DNA from: Larix kaempferi
Lineage: Eukaryota; Streptophyta; Pinopsida; Pinales; Pinaceae
Assembly (NCBI GenBank): GCA_027924585.1
Contig: BSBM01000260.1
Location: forward strand, 17,304,468 to 17,368,467
Length of the DNA stretch: 64,000 bases
Reading direction: 5' to 3'
Positions 1 to 9,539 of this stretch are shown in pieces. Under the pieces are notes generated by a model. It did not search any database and was not told the origin of the DNA. It saw only the letters and a list, made by a program, of their open reading frames with translations. How positions within the stretch are numbered: position 1 is the stretch's first letter; each line of letters begins with the position of its first letter. A program made the position numbers and the translations under genes.

Positions 1-136
1 GGTATCACAAATAAGAACTTAAATATTATACGTAGATGAATTTAGCAACGAACTAGTAAACATAGTTAGCATTTTCATAGCACTTCAATCAACCAAAAGA
101 GAGTGATTCGATGAAATGCTTATTCTTTTTGACTAG

Positions 137-598
137 TTAGTCATCAAGGAAAGGTAACATGCAATCAACAAATTGATTCACTACTTTTGAATGTGTTGCA
201 TATTTTCCCAACAATTTAGAAAGAAATTAGCTCACACTTTTGAGTTCCATGCAGCAAAATATTATCTTGATCTTCAAGATTTCCATGCTCCAAATTTAGA
301 AGATTCTCAACGAAACCTAGAATTGCTAAAACCATGGCTTCTGAAACACTTTTAATAGACAGGGTTGAAAAAATGTTGGGGAGAAGCGATTTCTCTCTCT
401 TGAGAAATGAAGCAAGCTTTAAATGTTTCTCATTTCCAAAAAACAAGTAATCAATGAACTAGTTGTTTCACTTCTCTCACTTTCTTGGATAAATTTCTCA
501 ACCGATGTTTTTATTGTTGTAAAAAACATATTACATAAATTTGTACCATAATTGATTGAATCATATTTAGTCAACGCAATGGAAATAACCTTAAGACG
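137..598 (-). pseudogene. UTP20: UTP20 pseudogene, 3' part of interrupted exon
   Basis: Decayed coding segment on the minus strand resembling the HEAT-repeat region of UTP20, a nucleolar protein of the U3 snoRNP/small-subunit processome that acts in 18S rRNA processing. Reading downwards from 598, one frame contains LKVISIALTKYDS and FFTTIKTSVEKF. A shift near 420-440 leads into the frame with LLPNIFSTLSIKSVSEAM and GFVENLLNLE. A stop at 216-218 and another shift lead to KLLGKY and QFVDCMLPFLDD, ending at a stop at 137-139. The order and spacing of these blocks match my recollection of plant and animal UTP20. At least two frameshifts and stops make it non-functional. The copia element at 599-4186 interrupts it; the exon resumes at 4187. 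Full-length UTP20 exceeds 2500 residues, so only a small piece is present. Confidence 0.78.
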
Positions 599-1356
599 TG
601 TTAGGATATTCCTATACTCCATCCTAGTCCTTCTATCATTTTTGTCATTTTCATTTTCAGTCATGCATGCAAAATTAGGGTTTGCATGTATCCTAGTCAT
701 CAGTACCAACACCTAGCCCTTAGTAAACTAGCCCCAGGAGCTTCCTTCAGATCAGTTTTAGCTCTCCTAGAGCTTAGTGTGCCCTCCTTTCACCTATTGC
801 ATGATAAGGGCGCCTTTCTTCACCTACCAGTCCAGTTTAGTTCAGTTATCTTCAGTTCTTTCCTTGATTTAAGGATTAACTGACTCCTAACTGACCTTAT
901 CACTCCGATGGACCTCTAGTGTAACTAGATAGCCTATTCTGACTCCATTTAGCTCCATCTGCGCCCTCCACTGAGCCTCCTTCACTACATTAGTGCTTCC
1001 ATGTGCCAGTTACACCAACCACACTTAGTTTGACTCCCGGTGACCATTACTTGTGCATTGATGACTTCACTGATGATGAGTTGGACTCCTAGTTATGACT
1101 TGATGACTCTCCACTGATTATGGAGCTGTGCATGAAGGCTAATTCGAATTACACCTAGTGAATTTGAATCCTCATCCTCAGCATTGTATATTTACCAGTT
1201 TACTATTCAGATTAATGTAACATGTGTAATTATTCTGCCTCTATCAGAGCTCCTTTGGATCTATGTTCTATTGCTTCTCTCTTCTTCTATTATTCCTAAA
1301 TTATTTCATTGTGAGGTTTACATCAACTATTTGTATCTTATGTGGGCATTTTCACA
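599..1356 (+). repeat. 5' LTR of copia element
   Basis: Begins TGTTAGGATATTCC and ends GGGCATTTTCACA. It is the same length as the 3' LTR, but I counted about 28 substitutions and two 1-bp indels between them (~4 percent). A TATA-like stretch lies at 1187-1194, which would be the promoter if the LTR were active. Short open frames inside it (for example 686-883 and 1184-1414) are incidental. Confidence 0.95.
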
Positions 1357-1368
1357 TGGTATCAGAGC
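1357..1368 (+). other. Primer-binding site (tRNA-iMet)
   Basis: TGGTATCAGAGC immediately follows the terminal CA of the 5' LTR. This is the standard plant Ty1/copia primer site complementary to the 3' end of initiator tRNA-Met. Confidence 0.93.
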
Positions 1369-1477
1369 GAGGTTGAGAGTATATTCTACCTCCATTCTTG
1401 AGATTTTTTTGTAGGTATTTCGAAGTTCCAGCAGCAGATTCAGCAGTTTCTATTTGCACTTGTTCCAGTAGTCAAAT

Positions 1478-3256
1478 ATGAGCAATTTGAATGCTTCTTC
1501 TTCTCTTTCTCCTATGATCCTCACTCCCTTCAATTACTTCGAATGGAAGAGTGATATGAGATTACACTTGTGGACTAGACACCTAAATAGAATGGTATTT
1601 GAAAAAGATGCCATACCACATACAGCTGTAGAAAGAATCAAGCATCTAAATAAAATGGATGAAGATTTTGGTTTCATATGTCTTCACATGTCTAAAGATC
1701 TTTTGTTTCATATTGAAGGATTGAAGTCTCCAAGTGAGTTATGGACTAAATTGGAGAGTCTTTTTGGCAAACAAGATGGGCTAAGAGGCCATACTCTTGA
1801 AAATGAATTGGTTTCCCTACAACCTAGCAATTTCGAGAGCATTCAAGCATTCTTCTCAAAATTTAAGAATTTGGTTTTATAATGCAAGCATTGTGGCATC
1901 ACTAAAAGTGATGAGCAATTGGTGCTCTCCTTTTTGAGCAAACTTGGATCTCAATTTTCTGTCTTTGTATCTACTTTCCATTCTGGGCAAATGTCAATCC
2001 CTGGATGGAAGTTTCCTACCTTAGAAGTCTTCATTCAAGCCCTCATTCAAGAAGAGGACAAATTGTTTCAAATGGGTGCCATAAACACCTCCAAAGATCT
2101 ATCTCTTCTAGCTGGTGAAGCAAGTGGAGCGAATGCAAAAGAGAGGCAAAAATACAAAGACAAGAAGCCATCAAAATCCAAGAATGACAAACAAAAGAGA
2201 CCAAATTGTTCCTACTGCAAGAGAGGAAACCATCCTGAGAAAGCTTGCATGCACAAGAAAATTGATCTTCTAACCAAGCTTCTTGAACAAAACAAAATTG
2301 TTGTTCCAAAAGAAGCAAAGATGTCTGATTCTGGAAGTGGATTTGATAATTTCCATGCATTGATGGCTGGTTTTTCAAAGTCAAAATCCCTCCTCATAGA
2401 TTCTAGAGCCTCCAACCACATGGTTTCCTCTAAAGAATCCTTTTCCTCTTTGGATCTCCAAGATGGGCCTACCATTCACATGGGAGACAACTCTCAGATT
2501 TCTACCAAAGGATTGGGTACAGTTCATATGGAGCATGGTAAGTTCAATTTTTTTTTATTTGTTCCTTCTCTAATAGCTAATTTGTTGTCAATATATCAAA
2601 TGACTCATACAGGATCACCAAAGCAAGTAATTTTCGGTCCAAACATAGTAGAGATTACAGAAATCTCCACTGGAAAGGTTATAGCGAATGGGATTGCTAA
2701 TCATGCCTCAAAGGCATATGAGTTCTCACACTTCATGCCTTTCTCTCTGACTATTCCTTCAAATTCTGATGAAGATCACAGTGACTCCTCTTCTAATGAA
2801 GAAGAAGATCAAGATTTTGATGTTGAGATCATGGTTCAAGAAGATTTAGATCCAGAACCAACACCTATTCTCAGTCCAGATTCAAGGTCAATATGGGCTC
2901 ACACAGTCCTTGCTACTACTGAGAACACAGTTGATGACTTACATGTTCACAAAACTACTAGACTTCAGCATCATGCCAACCTTGCATTATTCCATCCACC
3001 TATCCATGAGAGATGCAGCATGATGATGGGGTTCTCTCTTCCATTTCTTGGAAAGACTCCTCATGTTCCATTCGCTCCAGTTACAAAAAGAGTTCCTGAA
3101 AGACTTGCTTCGTCCAACACATTCTCTACACAGTGGAAGGCATATCAAGAGACTAGATCCAAATCTAGCTCCTACTTTGGCTTCCTACAGGGGATCAGCT
3201 TGCCAAGTCTTTTGCAAAAGTTTTCACTGATGAAAGCTTCTTTATTTTCTGCATAG
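1478..3256 (+). pseudogene. gag: copia gag-protease reading frame, broken
   Basis: Starts at the first ATG after the PBS. Residues 1-134 are a copia-type gag capsid region (YFEWKSDM near the N-terminus, LKSPSELWTKLESLF). A TAA at 1880-1882 stops it. The same frame then continues without interruption (LVLSFLSKLGSQFSVFVSTF) to 3256. A CX2CX4HX4C zinc knuckle lies at 2207-2248 (about residues 244-257 counting through the stop). The aspartic protease motif at 2399-2410 reads D-S-R-A instead of D-S-G-A, so the protease is predicted to be dead. A block typical of copia protease C-termini follows (VPSLIANLLSIYQM). The frame then jumps to an acidic linker (2768-2830) of the kind found between integrase and RT, so integrase is missing. 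RT is absent too. Near-identical in all four copies. Confidence 0.9.
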
Positions 3257-3261
3257 TATGA
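3062..3261 (+). pseudogene. copia RNase H C-terminal remnant
   Basis: Tail of a copia RNase H domain split over two frames. HVPFAPVT at 3062-3085 is in the gag frame. From about 3139 the recognisable ending is in the next frame: a short RD/IQ segment with stops at 3154 and 3166, then LPTGDQLAKSFAKVFTDE, close to the usual copia C-terminal TG-QLAD-FTK motif, ending at TGA 3259-3261. This shows the element descends from a full gag-pol copia element by internal deletion rather than being a primary gag-only design. Confidence 0.75.
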
Positions 3262-3419
3262 TGGTTCTTTGAGTTATTAACTATTCTTTTGAGGGGGGGT
3301 ATTTTTCCCATGAGGTTTTCCCCATTTCCTTGGTTTATGGACAGTTCTTTATTTCTTCTATCATTTCTTTGATTGTATGGGTGACCTTTGGTCCTAGTTA
3401 CTAGGGCCCAAGATGGATT

Positions 3420-3428
3420 AAGGGGGGG
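3420..3428 (+). other. Polypurine tract
   Basis: AAGGGGGGG abuts the TG of the 3' LTR, the normal plus-strand priming site. A second G7 run with the same look (3291-3299) lies ~130 bp upstream. Confidence 0.85.
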
Positions 3429-4186
3429 TGTTAGGATATTCCTATACTCCATCCTAGTCCTTCTAGCATTTCTGTCATTTTCATTTTCAGTCATGCATGC
3501 AAAATTAGGGTTTGCATGCATCCTAGTCATTAGTACCAGCACCTAGCCCTTAGTAAACTAGCCCCTGGAGCTTCCTTCAGATTAGTTTTATCTCTCCTAG
3601 AGCTTAGTGCACCCTCCTTTCACTTACTGCATGAGAAGGGCACCTTTCTTCACCTACCAGTCCAGTTTAGTTCAATTATCTTCAGTTCTTTCCTTGATTT
3701 AAGGATTAACTGACTCCTAACTGACCTTATCACTCCGATGGACCTCGAGTGTGACTAGATAGCCTATTCTGACTCCAGTTAGCTCCATCTGCGCCCTCCA
3801 CTGAGCCTCCTTCACTACATTAGTGCTTCCATGTGCCAGTTACACCAACCACACTCAGTTAGACTCCCGGTTGACCATTACTTGTGCATTGATGACTTCA
3901 TTGATGATGAGTTGGACTCCTAGTTATGACTTGATGACTCTCCACTGATTATGGATCTGTGCATGAAGGCTAATTCGAATTACACCTAGTGAATTCGAAT
4001 CCTCATCCTCAGCATTTATATTTACCAGTTTACTATTCAGATTAATGTAACATGTGTAATTATTCTGCCTCTATCAGAGATCCTTTGGATCTATGTTCTA
4101 TTGCTTCTCTCTTCTTCTATTATTCCTAAATTCTTTCATTGTGAGGTTTACATCATCTCTTTGGATCTTATGTGGGCATTTTCACA
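3429..4186 (+). repeat. 3' LTR of copia element
   Basis: 758 bp, TG...CA. It contains a perfect 9-bp inverted repeat (ATTCGAATT at 3973-3981, AATTCGAAT at 3992-4000) about 20 bp upstream of a TATA-like TTATATTTA. In the 5' LTR the second arm has one mismatch. Unit 1 carries T at 3551 and T at 3583. Confidence 0.95.
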
Positions 4187-4600
4187 AGACACAGCAATCT
4201 TAAGTCTTTCATTCCACCAAGAAATAATGGTAGGATCATATATGATTCATAGTGGCACTTCTAATGTGAACCCCACTAGCAAACAACATGGTTGATGTTG
4301 ATATATTCTCAACAACATTGTAGAAAGTCCTTTGACCATTTTTTTTGAGATTTTATATATATTTCTTTTATCACTCTTTTTACATTTGCAAACATTAATG
4401 ATTTCCAATCACATCGAATTCTAGAAGTTTAAAAAACATATCAACTATAATGCTCAACGTTGTTTAATTTTGTGGGTAACATATTCAAAGACCAAAGAAA
4501 ATAAGCATACCTCCAATATTTCAAGTTGTAGATACCTTTCTTTCTCTTCCTGACATCTATCAATCTCACTGGAATCCATGTTCTTATCCATTTGTTTTAT
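4187..4600 (-). pseudogene. UTP20: UTP20 pseudogene, upstream exon parts
   Basis: Minus strand. 4260 down to 4187 is the 5' part of the exon hit by the copia element: it follows an acceptor-like CACATTAG and reads KCHYESYMILPLFLGG then MKDLRLLC. It continues in frame at 593 once the element and one target-site copy are discounted. An upstream exon candidate, 4591 down to 4511, reads MDSSEIDRCQEEKERYLQL and ends at a donor-like GAG|GTATGC. Both exon ends are phase 0, so they join in frame across a ~250-bp intron. An in-frame TGA just before 4600 limits it further upstream. The HEAT-region match is good; the small upstream exon is inferred from splice signals only. Confidence 0.65.
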
Positions 4601-6397
4601 ATTATGCATCATTGATCACTCATAAATATTGTGGTTTGTAGTAAGATATTTTTTTACTCATTTTTTCCCAAATTCAAATTCTTATTAAATATTAAAAATG
4701 AATTGTTGGAATTGAAAATATCAGTCGAGATTGGAAAATTGAATACAATGGGCATATTTTAGAGGATGGATCCATTTATGAATTTAAAATGTAATTTAAG
4801 AAATGAAAAATGGCAATTTAACTAAAATTATATAACCAAATTCCAGTGATGATAACAAAAAACAATCCAAAGCATATAAAGTCTAACCTACTCCATGTGA
4901 CTTTTCATTAAAAAAGATAACACAAATTCCAAACTTCCATTTATAAAATCACTATACTTTGATGCTTGTGTCAAAGAAACACACATAAATTATCATTGGC
5001 GAGCACAAAATACAGATTAGGGTTTCATTGCCTCTTCTAGGATTCGATGTAATGACCTCCAATTGAGCATCATCCGATAAGTAGAAGCTCGAATCCTTCA
5101 ATTGAATGACTACAAATATCTACTAATACAAATTAAATTGCATCTAATTCTACCTTTCCTTCCTAAGCCTCAAGGACTGTATTTCTCAAAGAAAAGAAAA
5201 AACACACACAACCTAATCTTGGAGAATATATCCCATGACAACAACAGATCTATAGGAGCCTTACTTTAGCATTGTTTTTTACAAGAAAAAAGTATGAAGT
5301 TCCTCATTCATAACACTCTCCACACTTGGATTAACATCATATATCACTCCAATCTTATAGACCACAAACATGAGCAAGGAACTCCAAAACATGTTAATAG
5401 GTTGTTCCTCATGCACAAAGTGGGTTGTTAAAGCATGCACCTTTCTTCTAACTACTTTATTTGTCTAGTATTTTGTTAGGTTAGTTTACAAAGGGTGGAG
5501 TTTCTTCCACTATCATTAATGCATGTCATTCACATGAAGATACATGGCAAGAAAAAATATCCTTAATATCTAGCCTAGAAATATTAATATCATCATTTAA
5601 TATTCTATATCTAGTCTAGAAATATTTTCTTTGATAATTTGAAAATGAAATTTGATAAAAATATATTCTTAAGGTGTATTTTGGCATTGATTTATTTATA
5701 TACTATAGATCCCTTCAAAATTTTAGTATGATGTCTTCAAACAAAAAATTATACAAGAAAAGAGGTTTAGAGGAAATGTTGTTAGGAAATAGCATATTCT
5801 ACTAATTCAATTATTTACCTCATCAAATCGTGTGATTTTATCTTCAAACATTAATGTACTAACACAATAATAAACATATCTATACATACATGCATACACA
5901 CGTATATAAACAAAAAAAAATACCTTCTAAATATGAAATTAAATTACATAGATATTGACTTACTACTTATATATACTATCTTAGTTAAATCCTTCTCTTA
6001 CTTATCATTGGTTAAGTGTTTATTCCTTAAAAAAAAAAAAAAAACATGTTAACCAATCCAATAAATATTATACCATTATACCTCAGTGATTCAGTTTAAG
6101 AAAACATATTAACCAATCCAATAAATATCATATCTCAATGTAGATAAATGTTGATTTTCAATGTTGTTAGTTTCATGCATTTGCAAAACCTATTTCCAAT
6201 GTAGATAAATGTTGATTGTCAATGTTGTTAGGAATGATTTTGTATGTAATTTCAAAAACTATTTAGGTTGTAATACCATAAGTATATTTTGATGGTAATT
6301 AATTAAAGAAGACCAATCAAATAAATGTTGTTAGAATTGTGATAACAATAACTTATACAATTTTTATGGTAAAAACCAAATTTACCTGGATGGTTAA
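4601..6397. other. AT-rich spacer with 60-bp local duplications
   Basis: No gene recognised. A 37-codon open stretch on the minus strand (5279-5392) is not recognisable. A poly-A run at about 6028-6044 differs in length between units. Two adjacent short duplications have near-equal periods: ~28 bp at 6041-6068 and 6101-6128 (period 60), and ~35 bp at about 6136-6170 and 6197-6231 (period 61). Confidence 0.7.
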
Positions 6398-6664
6398 TAT
6401 AGAATATGGAATACCTTGCCTAGAGGTAGAGAACATTGGACAATAGTGAAAAAGGTGCCTGCAATAGTGAAAAGGGTTCTTCTTGCAGCAGTTTGTGGAC
6501 ATGTTGCAAGTGATTTAGACAAAATGAGATCTACTTCAGGTTATGTCTATTTGTTAGATGTCAAAGGTTCAAGAAATTGTGGCTTTATCCACTACTCACA
6601 TATAATATATAGTTATTTCACATGCATTCAAGGAGGTAATTTTAAAGGGTTAGAGAAGTTATGA
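6398..6664 (+). pseudogene. Second copia RNase H remnant
   Basis: Open frame containing GREHWTIVKK and then DLDKMRSTSGYVYLL. These match the start of copia RNase H (the K-HW-AVK motif and the GDLDKRRSTSGYV motif), with the ~20-residue stretch normally between them lost. No LTR, PBS or polypurine tract surrounds it, so it is a scrap of a different, older insertion, unrelated in position to the element at 599-4186. Non-functional. Confidence 0.75.
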
Positions 6665-9452
6665 TGGTGTTTGGTTTCTCTTGGCTTGAGGAAAAGGTGA
6701 TGAATAGAAAAATTTATGGTAAAATCCAAATTTAAGAATACCCATATCTTACTGGGTGGATGTTTCCTTGAATTATTGTCATGGTTTTATCACGTAATGT
6801 CAAGGTTTTACCATGTAAAATCTATGTTTTTTTTATTGCCATTGTGTTATCTTGCTTTCTCATTCTATTATTCCTTCCGTGCAATTTTTTGTTGTTGTGA
6901 GCTCACTTTAACTCAACCAATGTTGTGTATCAGCTTTCATCCAATAATGATAGTGTCAGATAAATGTTGTGTGTCAGCTTTCAGTTTTCATGCATATCCA
7001 ATAGCTGATATTATTAGTTTTCATGCATATCCAAGTTTTCATGTAAACACATGCAATAAAAGGAATGCTTATTTGTTTTTAAGCAATGGGAAATGATAAT
7101 GATAATATATCTTAGTTTTGTTACAGCCACTCTGCACGGCTATTGGATTGCAGAATTATACGCATAAGAATAACAAAATCCATGAATGCCTTCATGTTAA
7201 CATAAATTTATATTATATTTAAGTAAAAACGACAGCATCTTGCTTCACAATATTAATTGTACTGTGGGTGTCACAATTTGGAGGTAGACAGAGTCTGATA
7301 AATCAAATCTTTTCTTAAATTTTTTCCAGATGGAGACTTCAGAATTGAAGTGACAAATTTGCTACTCGACATATCTTATTGTATGCTGAAACCTACGTTT
7401 AAGTATAACAGAGAATCACTCTCATAAGTTAGTGGATCGCCAAGAAGAGAAACCAAATCTTTAGGTTGGAAGTGGGTGAGGAACAAACAAAATTTGGTAT
7501 TGCTCTCTATTTACTTGTTTTGCAACAAGTTTATTACATATTTTCACATAGATTGCTATCAGAATTTCTCACAACAAATGACATTGGTATTTGACCCACT
7601 GCTTCTTGATCAAGATACCTAAGACAAAGAATTGCATGCTTAAATGAATTAGAAAGTATGAAAAAAAATCTAGTGTGCAAACGAAGGAGGAGATTAAGTA
7701 TTGTTATATAGAGTCTATGATATCTTAGCTATCACTTAAAAAATATTTATTAGCTCAAGACATAGTAAATCCAGCTATATGTATAGTTAACGCTCCATGT
7801 GCAATGTTAAAATACCGGCGTTGAATCCCAAAGCTCCAATGTCCATGGTTCTGGTATCCTTTTAATAAATTGGTGTAACAACGAATGGAGAGATTGGGGT
7901 ACCTCTTCAAATTCATATATTTAAAAATCAACGTGCTACAGTCCTCAAATCTGGTTTGTTTGAATACATTGATCTTTGTTTTGTTCACCTATGCGACTAC
8001 AATAGTGTATCGATTTGACGTCCTGTATTCCCTTTGCAGCGGACTATTGGACTCTTTAACAATTGTCCCTGATTACTTCCCATGGCTGCCCACGTTGTTG
8101 AAGTTCCTGATTGGGTAGATAATGGTAGTCCTGCAACTTTCATTTGATTAGTCCGTTGAGAATGCTCCTGCTTTCTCCAGAGTAGTCAATGATTACTTTA
8201 TTTGCGATTGCTTTCTCGTTATTGTTGAGTTCAGATATTTTATTGAAACACATTTGCTTAGCATGCTTTCCAAAACAAAGAGCCTTGCATACATTACATT
8301 TCTTTTATCACCCGATTTGTGTCTAACACAGTCTAGCCTCATGCTGCGTGAAATGCCAACTTCCCATTAATCCCGTAAAGCTCGAACTCAAGAGAATTGA
8401 AATACTTGGATGGTTGTCGATACAATTCTGGAACCTCGACAATTGAGATGATTTCTAGTTCTTTACACCGGTTTATGATCGAGAATATGTATGCAAAAAG
8501 ATGCAGCAACTTCAAGGTTCAGTGCTATGTGATCTAGCCAGCCCCGACTGCTCCAAACAATCTAAAACTCATTAAATTGTTGATTATAATCGCCGTGACA
8601 GCAAGATACCAACCAAATGATTCAAAGCACCTGAAATTTGATCAAAAGGGTGTTGAAGTCATCATTTTTAAATATAGGAAATCCAGTCGAAGGTCTAGCT
8701 AAAGCTGTGTCGGGCATAGGATAATTTTTTTTTAATTATGGGAACATCAATCTTTCAAAGGTATATCCAACAGCCAGCAAGTCAGATATACCAGAAATTT
8801 GTGATTCGGCAGGGGCCGAGAAGTCTTGAGACCCTTTATCTCAGGGGTCGCCTATCCTTGAAGCCTTGTCACAACTAGCCAATGAGCAACCCTACCCGAT
8901 CACTCTACCTCATAGTATGGCATTTAATACTGTTGCGGGATGAATATAAACAGTTGGATTAATCGTTAAATCAGATCCAACCGCTCGCATCTACCCCACT
9001 GCATCATTAAAATACTAAGATTCAGTCATCGGTCAAATCATTGATGGAGTAGTGGGAGCAGGGTCCGGCCTTACGCCTTCGTCAGCCAGGCAACAACAGT
9101 TTTAGCGATGGAAACATGTGGCAAGTTTTTATTTGTTAGATGTACTACGAAATGGAATAGTGCGTTTGAAACCCAACCTCATATAGAAAAACACTTACGG
9201 CATACGTATATAACCTTCGAAATGTTTCCCTCGAGTTAACGCTTTAATTTCTTCTTAGACACTTGCTTTAAAAAAATAAAAGATGAGTCATCATGAGAAT
9301 AGAACATGTCTTATTAACAAATATGATTCTAAATATGTAATCTCAAAGATGAGTTATTATGGTCTCATGAGTGTAGATCAAGTGGCGATAAAGTGCATTA
9401 TTAAGGTAATCTTTGTGACATCATATGAACCCCACTTCAATTGTCGATTTCC
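6665..9452. other. Spacer without recognised gene
   Basis: Base composition rises toward normal from about 7100 to 9250. Several short exon-like islands occur but none is recognisable: a plus-strand stretch after a TTTTTTCCAG acceptor-like site (7329-7427, beginning DGDFRIEVTNLL), a 77-codon minus frame (7755-7988) and a plus frame (7885-8118) with an acceptor-like TTCCCTTTGCAG before its last part. Repeated TTTTCATGCATATCCA occurs near 6975-7040. I would not call a gene here. Confidence 0.55.
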
Positions 9453-9530
9453 TATATACGCCGATCGGCGTATATAAGCCATATTATTAATATTAATATG
9501 GCTTGCTAGTTGACGGTCGGCCTGCCGGGA
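9453..9530. repeat. Hairpin module, copy A
   Basis: Begins with a 24-bp perfect palindrome (9453-9476) with a GC-rich centre CGCCGATCGGCG in otherwise AT-rich DNA. It overlaps an 11-bp stem, AAGCCATATTA (9476-9486) with TAATATGGCTT (9494-9504), with a 7-base loop. GCTAGTTGACGGTCGGCC and a CGGC-CT-GCCG mini-hairpin follow. A diverged copy in the same orientation lies at 15495-15625. Confidence 0.85.
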
Positions 9531-9539
9531 ATAATTTAT

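Larger units (their letters stand above)
599..4186 (+). mobile_element. Internally deleted Ty1/copia LTR retrotransposon
   Basis: Complete LTR-to-LTR element of 3588 bp. Both LTRs are 758 bp and run TG...CA. The flanks agacg (594-598) and agaca (4187-4191) form a 5-bp target-site duplication with one mismatch. A primer-binding site directly abuts the 5' LTR and a G-rich polypurine tract abuts the 3' LTR. The interior is only ~2.07 kb and carries gag, zinc knuckle, protease, a linker region and an RNase H tail. It lacks the integrase core and reverse transcriptase, so the element is non-autonomous. Removing 594-4186 rejoins the UTP20 exon in frame, which fixes the insertion point independently. 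Confidence 0.95.

Noticed and set aside
419-712. 97-codon minus-strand frame (and copies at 19811, 39192, 58595)
   Set aside because: It runs from inside the LTR into the UTP20 fragment; its first part is LTR sequence, so it is a chance fusion and not a gene.
2043-2475. Minus-strand frames opposite gag (2043-2384, 2212-2475) and the plus frame 3048-3230
   Set aside because: They overlap the gag-protease frame, which has the zinc knuckle and protease motifs; they are shadows.
9453-9530. CRISPR-like or bacterial element because of palindromes
   Set aside because: No regularly spaced repeat-spacer pattern and the context is clearly plant nuclear DNA.
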